A stretch of DNA of 64,000 nucleotides from Strigomonas culicis (lineage: Eukaryota > Euglenozoa > Kinetoplastea > Trypanosomatida > Trypanosomatidae): positions 1 to 64,000 of the forward strand of contig AUXH01000018.1 of NCBI GenBank assembly GCA_000482145.1, written 5' to 3'. This document shows, piece by piece, positions 56,404 to 64,000 of the stretch. The notes beneath the pieces are model-generated. The model saw only the letters and a program-made list of their open reading frames with translations, was not told the DNA's origin and did not search any database. The first letter of the stretch is position 1. Each line of letters opens with the position of its first letter. Made by a program: the position numbers and the translations under genes.

Positions 56404-57726
56404 TTACGCGTTCGCCTCCGCCCCCTCCTCCACCGTCTTCTGCGCGAGCCCGTCCCGCATCGTGGTGATCTCTACTTCGGATAGCGGGGGGCACACCGCC
56501 TTCACGCCCTCCTCCACGCGCCGCAGCACGCCGTCGAGGTTGCTGTCGTAAAGCGCGCTGACCTCGTCCACCACGCGGCGGACGTGGCGCACTACGTTCT
56601 CCTGCGTCGGGTTCTCATCGTCCTTCAGCTGCAGCTTGCGCCACTCGTGCTCGACGATCACGGAGGCGGCGAGGTCCTCCGCGGCGTGCGCCCCAAACAC
56701 GGGAAAGAGGGAGAGCAGCGGCACCACGCTCTCCACCCGCCACTGCTGGCGCGCGACGTCGGGGGAGGTGTAGAGGTACTGCGCGCGGAAGCGCAGCGCC
56801 GGGAAGAGTGTCTGCTGCTGCGCCACCGCCAGCGCGAGCTCGTGGGGCATGGTGCTGAGCGGACTCACGGGGTCGAGGCCCGACTGGCGCGCCCAGTACA
56901 TGGATATGCTACGGAGGTAGGCGGGGTCCGTGGCGTACTTGCGGAACACGTGGCCGTACAGGGACCGCTTGAAGAAGGCCTCCGCGGGGACCCGGCACGT
57001 CCGCTCGCCGGTGAAGCGGTACAGCGCGGTGACATCGAGGGGGCGCAGCTTCTCGATCGAGCCGACCTTCGTGTAGTCCGCAGGGATCATCCGCTGCAGC
57101 AGCTTGGCCTCCTTCTTGTCCAGCCGCGGGGCCTCCCCGCCGACGAGCATGGCCGCGAGCGCCCTCGCCTTGCCCTCGACGACGTCGCGCGGCAGAAAGG
57201 ACTTGGCCTGCATCTCGGCGTCGGCGATGCCGCAGGCGTCCTCCTCCACCACGCGCATCATGCAGAGGAGGTCGTGCGCGTCCAGCGGCGCGTCGGGGGC
57301 CAGCTCGCGGCGGCCCGGCACGCAGCAGCCGCGCTTCGCCTGGGCCAGCAGGAAGCGCTCGTACTCGAGGCGCGGCGCCACGCGGGAGTTGCAGTCGAGC
57401 AGGCAGGCCTGCAGGGCGGGGTCCGGCACCCTCGTCGCCTTGCCGGTCTCGATCAGCGTCAGCTGCTTCTCCATCAGCTCCTCGTACAGCTGGCGCCGCA
57501 CGTAGTACACGTGCGTGTAGCGGAGCAGCAGCTCCGGGTCACACGAGGCAAGGTCGATCTCAATGTACTCGTTCGCCTGCTCCTTCACCCGCTTGCGGGA
57601 CGTGTACCACGGGAAGACCGCCTGCAGTTGCCTAAGGAAGCGCTGCTCCACGCCAAGCGCCGGAAGGGTCCCCAGAAAAACACGGTAGGGCACCGCCGTC
57701 ATGTCAGCGGTGAGACCGGGAAACAT
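56404..57726 (-). CDS. Hypothetical protein (440 aa), all-helical
   Basis: From the ATG at 57726. Mostly helical, with many aromatic and charged residues (YTHVYYVRRQLYEELMEKQL, RSLYGHVFRKYATDP). Cys-rich in the middle (CCVPGRRELAP, LLCMMRVVEEDACG) but without a regular zinc motif. No family recognised. It could be a kinetoplastid mitoribosomal or RNA-processing protein, which often look like this. The frame is GC3-rich throughout. Ends in the acidic TVEEGAEANA. Confidence 0.72.
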   Translation of the reverse strand: MFPGLTADMTAVPYRVFLGTLPALGVEQRFLRQLQAVFPWYTSRKRVKEQANEYIEIDLASCDPELLLRYTHVYYVRRQLYEELMEKQLTLIETGKATRVPDPALQACLLDCNSRVAPRLEYERFLLAQAKRGCCVPGRRELAPDAPLDAHDLLCMMRVVEEDACGIADAEMQAKSFLPRDVVEGKARALAAMLVGGEAPRLDKKEAKLLQRMIPADYTKVGSIEKLRPLDVTALYRFTGERTCRVPAEAFFKRSLYGHVFRKYATDPAYLRSISMYWARQSGLDPVSPLSTMPHELALAVAQQQTLFPALRFRAQYLYTSPDVARQQWRVESVVPLLSLFPVFGAHAAEDLAASVIVEHEWRKLQLKDDENPTQENVVRHVRRVVDEVSALYDSNLDGVLRRVEEGVKAVCPPLSEVEITTMRDGLAQKTVEEGAEANA

Positions 57727-58254
57727 CGCTTGTGAAGTTGAGAAGAAGATTGAACTACACACAAACAAACAAACAAGAGGCTACTTTAGTATGACGAGGA
57801 GAGAGGTAAAGAAAGAGGTATGCAAACAACAACTCAAAAACAAACAACTCAGAAACCAACGAAAAAAAAATGCTGCAGACTTCGCCAAAAGGGATGGATC
57901 CTCACATCAGTCGTGTATTCCTTTTATTGTTCTTGCATTTATAAGTGCTTCCGAGAAGTAAAAACAATGAAGCCTTCAAAAAAAAAATACTATAGTAGTA
58001 AAAGGAAAAAAAAATCTCTTGCTGTTCCTAGGAAGGAATACACTTATGAAGAGAGGGAAAATGATATAGTATGATAAAAAGAAAAAGCTTGCTGTAACAG
58101 CACGGTCCTTCTCCTCCGTTGCTGTGTACATTCTTCTTTTTTTTACTTCCTTCTCGACTTCAGTGCTGCAAAACACGGGAGACAAATGACCATGCATGTA
58201 TGCACACACGCGTATTATGGGTAGATACGCCGGCGTCAAGGGCGATGGTGGCAC
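57727..58254. other. Spacer
   Basis: A+T-rich; a short plus-strand frame at 57701-57961 has A+T-rich codons and is not supported. No gene seen. Confidence 0.45.
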
Positions 58255-60003
58255 TTATGCGGTTTTAGGTTTGTCGGGCTTGATGGAAGCGAGCCGGATG
58301 GCCGAGGTAATCATGTTGGGAAGGCGGCCGTAGATGACCTGGGTCAGATTCTCCATAAACGTGAAGGCGCTGTTGCTGATGGGGTACTGCAGGATGGGGG
58401 GGACCTCCGTCTTGACACCGGGGATGCGGTCCGTCGTGGAGGCGCGCACCACGCAGTTGCCGCGGAGACCCTCGCGCCCGGCGAAGCGGTCAAATCCGCT
58501 GATCTTCACGCCACCGAAGGGCAGCGACTGGCAGAGGTAGTTGATGCCAAAGTCGTTGATGTTGATCATGCCGGTGCGCAGACGCGTCGCGATGCCCTGC
58601 GCGCGGGGGATATCCGCGCTGAAGACGCTGCCGCCGAGGCCGTACGGGCACGAGTTGACCATCGCGATGGCCTCCTCGTCGTCCTTGAACTTCATGACCA
58701 CGAGCACCGGGCCGAACACCTCCTCCTGCGCGATGGGCATGGACGGGGTCACGTTCACGAGCACAGTGGGCGGGTAGAAGTGGTCGTCGATGATCTTTCC
58801 ACCGCAGAGGAGCGTGGCGCCCGCCTTGACGGTCTCGTCGACGAGCTGCTGAATCTTGGGGATGGCGGCCTTGCCCATCGTCATGGCGCCGAGGTCGCAC
58901 ACCTTCTGAGAGGCCGCGCCCTGCGAGAGCGTCTTCACCTGCCGCACCACCTCCGCGACGAGCTGGTCGTGCACCTTCTCGTGCACCACGATGCGCTCGA
59001 GGCCGACGCAGTTCTGCCCGCAGTTCTGGAAGTTACCGCGCATCACGATCGGGATGACCTGGTGCATGTCGGCGTCGTCGCAGATGATGGCCGGGTCCTT
59101 GCCGCCGAGCTCCAGCACGACCGGCGTCAGCGTGGCCGAGGCGTTGCGCATGATGATCTTGCCGACGCCGGGGGACCCAATGAAGGTCAGCTTGTCCACC
59201 GAGCTGACTACGGCCTCGCCCGTCTCCGCGAAGCCGGTCACGAAGCTGACGAGGTCCGGCGAGTAGCCGAGCTGGCGCAGGCCGTCGCGCACAATGGACT
59301 CGTAATAGGTCGCGTAGTAGGAGGAGTACTCGGACACCTTCCCCACGAAGGCGTTACCCGCAAAGAGGGCCGAGATCATGGGGCCGAAGATGTTGTGGAA
59401 GGGGTAGTTCCACGATACGATCGCGCCGATGACGCCGAAGGGCACGTAGTTGACGGCGGCGCGCTTGTGGATGGTCATGAGGCCCACGTCGCGGACCTCC
59501 TCCTGAAGCACCTCCTCGCCGTAGCCGGCCGTCCACCGCAGCTTCTCGAGCGTCGTGAGCATCTCGCCGAGGGCGCCGTCCATCATGGTCTTGCCGCACT
59601 CCACGCAGGCGGACTCGCAGATCTCCGCCTGGTGGGACAGCACGTAGTCCATCAGCGCGAACATGAGGCGGCGGCGGGTGGAGAAGGGGGTGAGGGCCCA
59701 GATCTTCTGCGCTTCGCGGGCGCGCGCGACGACCTGGCGCACCTCCTCCGGCGTGTAGGCCTTCACGGTGCCGATGGGCGTGTTCGTGCCCTTGTCGTAG
59801 CACTGGATCATGCCCTCCGGGCCCGAGCGGGGGTTCAGCGACTCCGTCGCGGGCTTGCTGGGGAACTTGAGGGTGGGCAGCGGCACGTTGATCGTGGGCG
59901 CCGTGTAGCGGTCTATGGCCTGCAGAAGCCCCGCCAGGAGCCAGCGGAGGCAGCCCAGCTTCCACTCCAGCAGGGCCAGCACAAAGAGGCAGTAAATGGT
60001 CAT
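58255..60003 (-). CDS. Membrane-anchored aldehyde dehydrogenase (Msc7/ALDH22-like)
   Basis: 582 residues. An N-terminal hydrophobic anchor (~3-27) is followed by a full ALDH fold. NAD-binding GSPGVGK is at 276-282. The catalytic Glu298 lies in LELGGKD, and catalytic Cys332 in GQNCVG. FGPVL, the family PFGGVKISG motif and EGLRG are in place. The arrangement of an N-terminal anchor and NFQNCGQNC resembles yeast Msc7 and plant ALDH22A1. Substrate unknown; aldehydes from lipid turnover at a membrane are plausible. Confidence 0.93.
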   Translation of the reverse strand: MTIYCLFVLALLEWKLGCLRWLLAGLLQAIDRYTAPTINVPLPTLKFPSKPATESLNPRSGPEGMIQCYDKGTNTPIGTVKAYTPEEVRQVVARAREAQKIWALTPFSTRRRLMFALMDYVLSHQAEICESACVECGKTMMDGALGEMLTTLEKLRWTAGYGEEVLQEEVRDVGLMTIHKRAAVNYVPFGVIGAIVSWNYPFHNIFGPMISALFAGNAFVGKVSEYSSYYATYYESIVRDGLRQLGYSPDLVSFVTGFAETGEAVVSSVDKLTFIGSPGVGKIIMRNASATLTPVVLELGGKDPAIICDDADMHQVIPIVMRGNFQNCGQNCVGLERIVVHEKVHDQLVAEVVRQVKTLSQGAASQKVCDLGAMTMGKAAIPKIQQLVDETVKAGATLLCGGKIIDDHFYPPTVLVNVTPSMPIAQEEVFGPVLVVMKFKDDEEAIAMVNSCPYGLGGSVFSADIPRAQGIATRLRTGMININDFGINYLCQSLPFGGVKISGFDRFAGREGLRGNCVVRASTTDRIPGVKTEVPPILQYPISNSAFTFMENLTQVIYGRLPNMITSAIRLASIKPDKPKTA

Positions 60004-60786
60004 TTTCTTTACTATTATTCTTTCGTAGTAGAGAGAACAAACACCGAGGTGAGAAACAAGTTAGTTTTATGTATTAAATGTCAAAGATGTTGATTACGAT
60101 ATACACGTATATATGTATATATTTTGAATTCCTTTTGAATTATAAAATATGATTTGAAAATACTATATTACTAGAAAAGAAGAACTTGGTGCAACCAAGA
60201 TAGGAAAAAGAGAGCAGTGGGCGAACAAAACAAGTACTGTACCAACTCAGCACACCACCCCATGTATTTCTCATGAGAAGCGACATAAACCAAAGCCGAT
60301 AGACCAAAGAAAGATATAATATGCGTTGCATCTTTACACGTTCAAAAAGAATACGACAACACCTTCATACATAACGAAACACTCATGTACTGGGAGTTGT
60401 AGAAACACAATGAAATAATAATTAACAAAGAAGTAAGGAGCCGGAAGACGCGCCCTTCCAACACTATAGTGACAACGGACCGTAACGCACGCGCAAAACC
60501 CCAGGTAGATTTGAACGCATGCACCCTGAGCCTTCAAGGTAAAGAGAAACAAAAAAAAAGGATCCGCAGAAAACAATCAAACTGTAACCTGTCAAACCAT
60601 TACCGTGTGGAACAGTACACGTAAGCATAGGGGCCCATGTACAGCAACACCAGCAAGACACAATCTAACCAACACACAAACAAAACACAACTGCAAAAAA
60701 AAAAAAAGAGAGAACAGCGTCCACAGTCATCCCCACGAGTTTTTTGTTCGTCCCGCGGAGCTTACACGTATACATCTATCTACACG
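60004..60786. other. Spacer
   Basis: 780 bp, A+T-rich. Near the ALDH start the sense strand has a CT tract at plus 60029-60046. No ORF supported. Confidence 0.45.
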
Positions 60787-61956
60787 CTACTTCTTATTCG
60801 GTTGCTTCTTGTAATGCTCTACTTCGTCCCAAATCGCACGCCGCAGCTGATACTCCGAAATCTCTGCGTGCATGTCAAAAGAAAGCTCGACGGCCGGCGG
60901 CGAGAGTGTGCGGGCCGGCTCTTCCAACGCGAGCGGCTCGAAAAAGGGATGCTGCAGTGCCTCCAGTGCCGTGATGCGGTTATCCGGCTCGAAGGCAAGC
61001 ATTCTATTGACGAGGTCAAAGCCCTCCTTGGGCAGCGCCGCCAGCAGGTTGCTCAGCGGGCGCGTGCCCTTGTACTTGCGGGCCACGTCGTTCATGTGGT
61101 TGATAGCGGAGGCGCTGGTGCTCTCCATGAAGGAGGTGCCCGTGATGTTCACGCTCGCCAGCACGAGCTGCAGCTGATGGATGTAGTCGCGTCCGGCGAA
61201 GATGGGGCGCTGCGTCACGTACTCGGCCATCACGCAGCCCACGGCCCACATATCGATGGGAAAGCTATAGGAGCACATGAGCAGCAGCTCCGGCGGCCGG
61301 TACCAGCGCGTCACGACGTAGTCCGTCAGGTCGAGCGGCTCCGTGAGGTCCAGCAGGCCGGCCCGCGCGAGGCCGAAGTCGCACACCGTCGCGTTCTCTG
61401 CGTCCTTCTCGTCACGCAGCAGGATGTTGCTCGGCTTGATGTCGCGGTGCACGATGCCCATGGTGTGCATGTCCGCTAAGCACTGCAGCACCCGCGCCCC
61501 CACGCGACGCAGCATGTCGGTCGACATGTTCTTGTTCTGCCGGATGATGGCAAACAGGTCCGTATCGAATAAGTCCGTCACCATGTACAAATCTCTAAAT
61601 TCGGTGATGGGGTCTTTGGGGGGGAGCACGCGCAGCAGACGCAGCATGTTGCGGCATCCGTTCTCGCGCAAGAGGCGCAGAATCAAGATCTCACGCCAGA
61701 TGCGTCGGCCGTCAATCAGATCCTCAAACACTCTACTGACGCGTTTGATGGCTACTTCCTGGAACGTGCGGTCGTCCAGGGCAGCGCAGACGACGCCGTA
61801 CGCGCCGTGGCCCACCACGGACGTCACGGTGTATGTGTCCTCAATGTCAAAGCTCTGCCCGCGCACCTTGTACACCTTGCGGCCTCGTTGCGCAGAGATG
61901 AGCTGAACCGCATTGGCCGAAGAGTTGAAGCTGCTGTTAGGAGCTCCGACAGACAT
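60787..61956 (-). CDS. MAP kinase (CMGC), TDY activation loop
   Basis: 389 residues. Gly-rich loop GHGAYGVV (49-56), catalytic Lys71, HRDIKPSN (170-177), DFG (193-195), activation motif TDY (211-213) followed by VVTRWYRPPEL, and the SFPIDMWAVGC block. A short N-terminal extension is present and a C-terminal region of ~45 residues. TDY MAPKs are common in kinetoplastids (KFR1 and several Leishmania MPKs); I do not assign a specific orthologue. Regulates differentiation or flagellum in relatives. The ATG is directly after an AG following a T-rich tract. Confidence 0.9.
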   Translation of the reverse strand: MSVGAPNSSFNSSANAVQLISAQRGRKVYKVRGQSFDIEDTYTVTSVVGHGAYGVVCAALDDRTFQEVAIKRVSRVFEDLIDGRRIWREILILRLLRENGCRNMLRLLRVLPPKDPITEFRDLYMVTDLFDTDLFAIIRQNKNMSTDMLRRVGARVLQCLADMHTMGIVHRDIKPSNILLRDEKDAENATVCDFGLARAGLLDLTEPLDLTDYVVTRWYRPPELLLMCSYSFPIDMWAVGCVMAEYVTQRPIFAGRDYIHQLQLVLASVNITGTSFMESTSASAINHMNDVARKYKGTRPLSNLLAALPKEGFDLVNRMLAFEPDNRITALEALQHPFFEPLALEEPARTLSPPAVELSFDMHAEISEYQLRRAIWDEVEHYKKQPNKK

Positions 61957-62366
61957 CTGTTTAAAAAAAAAAACCTGTGAGTTTATTTGTAAAAGAGGGG
62001 GTTTTATTGACTTGTTTATTTAGGATAATTAAGGAGTGTGTATATGTATGTATACATATATATATATATATATAGTAGGTATATACGTATGTATGAAAGC
62101 TATGATACGAGGTTTCTGGCATACCAGTGTGCCCCATAAATCAAATGAAGTGAGGAAGGAAATGTACAAAAGGATGCGAAAGCAATAGCACGAGCTCTGC
62201 TTCGGGAAGCACTCCGGTAAGAGTGACAACAAAGAGAAGAAGGGAGGCAAACAGAAACCACACGAATGCACAAAGAGCACTGGTAGTAAACGACTTCATG
62301 CGTATTATACAGAATCTAATAAACAACAGTAGAACAAAGCGTCTCGCATTCCGCCGAGGGAAGCGG
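61957..62366 (-). promoter_or_regulatory. Spacer; acceptor abutting MAPK start
   Basis: Sense strand TTTTTTTTTTTAAACAG ends exactly at the MAPK ATG (AG 61958-61957). An (AT)n tract occupies 62041-62074. No gene. Confidence 0.5.
62041..62074. repeat. TA-rich microsatellite
   Basis: Imperfect then perfect TA run in the spacer upstream of the MAPK gene. Confidence 0.88.
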
Positions 62367-63905
62367 TCACCCCTTTGGACTCGTGAAGGCCACCTGTACA
62401 CCCGGCATCGGACTGGCCCGTCGATCTCGGGGCTGCAGAAGCGTCTGGCCGGCGCCCTCCTGCTCCCCCGGTGGGGGGAGGTGCCGCGACACGGTGGAGG
62501 AGTCCGACAGGGCGCGCACCTTGCGCAGCACAACGGCGACGTCTTTTTCGCGCTCCTTCTGGGAGACGATTTCTCGCTTCGCCTGCCGAATCGTCTTGGC
62601 CTGCAGCTCTAAGGTCTGCTGCATCTCGTCGCTTCGGCTCCGTAGCTGGGCGACTTCGCGTTCCGTCTCCTGCAGCCTCTCCTGCCAGGCGCGCTCCTTT
62701 TCCAAGAACTCCGCCACGAGCGCCACATTCTCCTTCCGCGCGAGTTCCAGCTCCGCCTGCGCGCTGCCCGGCGCGGCCGATGAGGCGGCGGCGGGGGTGC
62801 GCTGCGGCAGGGACTGACGGAACTCGAGGAGGTGCAGCTTCTGCTCCGCGAACTGCCGCGCCCGCTGCGCCTCCTGCAGCGCCGCCCGCAGCTGCTCCAC
62901 TTCGCGCTCGGGGCGGCCCGCCACACGCGACTCATCCGCCGCCGTCGCGAGGCGCTGGTTCAAAGGCGTCGCGGCGTCCGGCGCCGGGTGCGCCACGCCG
63001 CCGCGCGCCGCTCGGACCGCCTGCCGGGCGTCGCGCAGCTCCGCCTCGAGCTGCGCCTTGTCGCGCCGCAGCTGCTCCACCGCGCGCTGCAGCTCCGCCA
63101 CCTCCGGCGGGGGGCCGCGCGCGAGGGGGTGGGGCGCCGCGGCGCCGCGCGCCCAGCCCTGCTGCTCCGCCACGTCCAGCAGCAGGTGCAGCTGCGCCTC
63201 GGACGGCGCGAGGGCGCTCAGCAGCAGCGGCAGCGACGGCGCGGCCGGCGGCGGGCGGCCGGCCGACGAGTGCGGCACCGACGGCCGCAGCGCGCCGTCG
63301 ACGGTGTCGCGCACGGCCTGCAGCTCCCGCATCGTCGCGTGCACCTCCCGCGCGGTGACCTGGCCGTCGACCACGAGGAGGACGTGGCGGTAGGAGGCGT
63401 GCAGCATCGCGGCGAGGTGGGCCGGGCTGAGCCGCTCGGCCAGCAGCAGCGCGCAGGTCGTGCGCCGGAACTTGAGGACCGCCAGCGTCACGTCGCGCAC
63501 CGTGCCGAGCGTGTGCTGGACGGTGGCGGCGCTCTCCTCGGCAGAGACGGACTCGCAGACAACAGCGCTGCCATCGCGACCAAAGAGAATGCAAGACTCG
63601 TACTGGGAGTCGCTCGGCTCTAGTGTGAGCTGCCGCACGACGCTATCAAGGACGGCGTCGCCGAAGCGGCCGCTGCGCGTGGCCGAGCCCAGCAGGAGGC
63701 ACACGGAGTGCGAAAAGGGTGGGGCCTCCTCCGCCCGCCGCCGGAGAACGCCGGCCACTTGGCTCGGCAGGGCGCGCGGCACGACCTCATCCACCTCCAG
63801 CAGCGCGTCGCCCACGAGCACGTGCTCTCGGTCCTGCACCACGTAGTGCGCATGGTCGCGCGTGCGCAGCGCGTTGAGGCACAGCGTTGTGGTGAACCTA
63901 CTCAT
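62367..63905 (-). CDS. Coiled-coil protein with degenerate N-terminal domain
   Basis: 512 residues. The N-terminal ~200 residues are folded (MSRFTTTLCLNALRT, then SHSVCLLLGSATRSGRFG at ~66-83, which vaguely recalls a kinesin P-loop without the GxxxxGK[TS] consensus). From ~245 to 470 it is a coiled coil rich in Arg/Glu/Ala/Gln. The C-terminus is Pro/Arg-rich. A degenerate kinesin head is an unproved possibility. Coding by GC3 over the frame. Confidence 0.7.
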   Translation of the reverse strand: MSRFTTTLCLNALRTRDHAHYVVQDREHVLVGDALLEVDEVVPRALPSQVAGVLRRRAEEAPPFSHSVCLLLGSATRSGRFGDAVLDSVVRQLTLEPSDSQYESCILFGRDGSAVVCESVSAEESAATVQHTLGTVRDVTLAVLKFRRTTCALLLAERLSPAHLAAMLHASYRHVLLVVDGQVTAREVHATMRELQAVRDTVDGALRPSVPHSSAGRPPPAAPSLPLLLSALAPSEAQLHLLLDVAEQQGWARGAAAPHPLARGPPPEVAELQRAVEQLRRDKAQLEAELRDARQAVRAARGGVAHPAPDAATPLNQRLATAADESRVAGRPEREVEQLRAALQEAQRARQFAEQKLHLLEFRQSLPQRTPAAASSAAPGSAQAELELARKENVALVAEFLEKERAWQERLQETEREVAQLRSRSDEMQQTLELQAKTIRQAKREIVSQKEREKDVAVVLRKVRALSDSSTVSRHLPPPGEQEGAGQTLLQPRDRRASPMPGVQVAFTSPKG

Positions 63906-64000
63906 ACGCTCGTCTGCGGCCTAGGGACACGGAGCGGCAAGTAGGGACGGGTTCCGTCGTAGGCCGGTCCCTCTTCCGGTGGTAGTACAATGTATGCTTA
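63906..64000. other. Window end, 5' region of last gene
   Basis: Leader of the terminal gene. No additional feature visible before the window ends. Confidence 0.5.

Noticed and set aside
58780..60093. 437-codon plus-strand frame opposite the aldehyde dehydrogenase
   Set aside because: Shadow of a clear ALDH; no plus-strand signals.

Overview
The window is nuclear DNA from a trypanosomatid (kinetoplastid protist). All of the roughly 38 supported protein genes lie on the minus strand as one uninterrupted directional gene cluster. No gene shows an intron. Coding sequence is GC-rich with GC-rich third positions, while the 300-1100 bp spacers are A+T-rich. Upstream of many start codons the sense strand shows a long polypyrimidine tract followed by the first AG, which is the trans-splicing (spliced leader) acceptor layout. 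I saw no tRNA, rRNA, SL RNA, strand-switch region, transposon or CRISPR array. Genus is not determinable by eye. A formate-tetrahydrofolate ligase gene fits Leishmania-like, Crithidia-like or Strigomonas-like lineages better than African trypanosomes (recollection, not tested).

Layout, in plus coordinates; transcription runs from right to left. 0-16 kb: reticulon-like ER protein, an unexpected leucyl/phenylalanyl-tRNA-protein transferase (Aat)-fold protein, formate-THF ligase, nuclear poly(A)-binding-like RRM protein, a clamp-loader (RFC) subunit, a helical-repeat protein, an elongin-B-like ubiquitin fold and a mitochondrial TPR protein. 16-31 kb: membrane-traffic genes (MRH/ATG27-like receptor, SLC35E3-like transporter, SH3 protein, LRR protein, GRAM protein, DENN protein). 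31-46 kb: SGT co-chaperone, mitoribosomal bL28m, TMA7, a metal-ligand-less superoxide-dismutase fold, a CCCH zinc-finger protein, a TMEM230/134-like protein, a bL9m-like protein, a divergent HSP60, a large coiled-coil protein and a TBC Rab-GAP. 46-64 kb: small proteins, a GC-rich spliced-transcript-like island without a clear gene, a FUN14 protein, a golgin-like protein, a PPR-like protein, a membrane-anchored aldehyde dehydrogenase, a TDY-type MAP kinase and a coiled-coil protein.

The genes are not a metabolic operon. As usual in trypanosomatids, neighbours share transcription, not function. Two themes recur: mitochondrial protein synthesis and folding (bL28m, bL9m-like, SOD-fold protein, HSP60 paralogue, TPR/PPR proteins), and endomembrane traffic (reticulon, DENN, TBC, GRAM, MRH receptor, golgin-like). 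The most notable items are the Aat-fold protein with its catalytic positions replaced, the SOD fold with all four metal ligands replaced, the HSP60 with a degenerate apical domain, and the unexplained island at about 49.26-49.69 kb.
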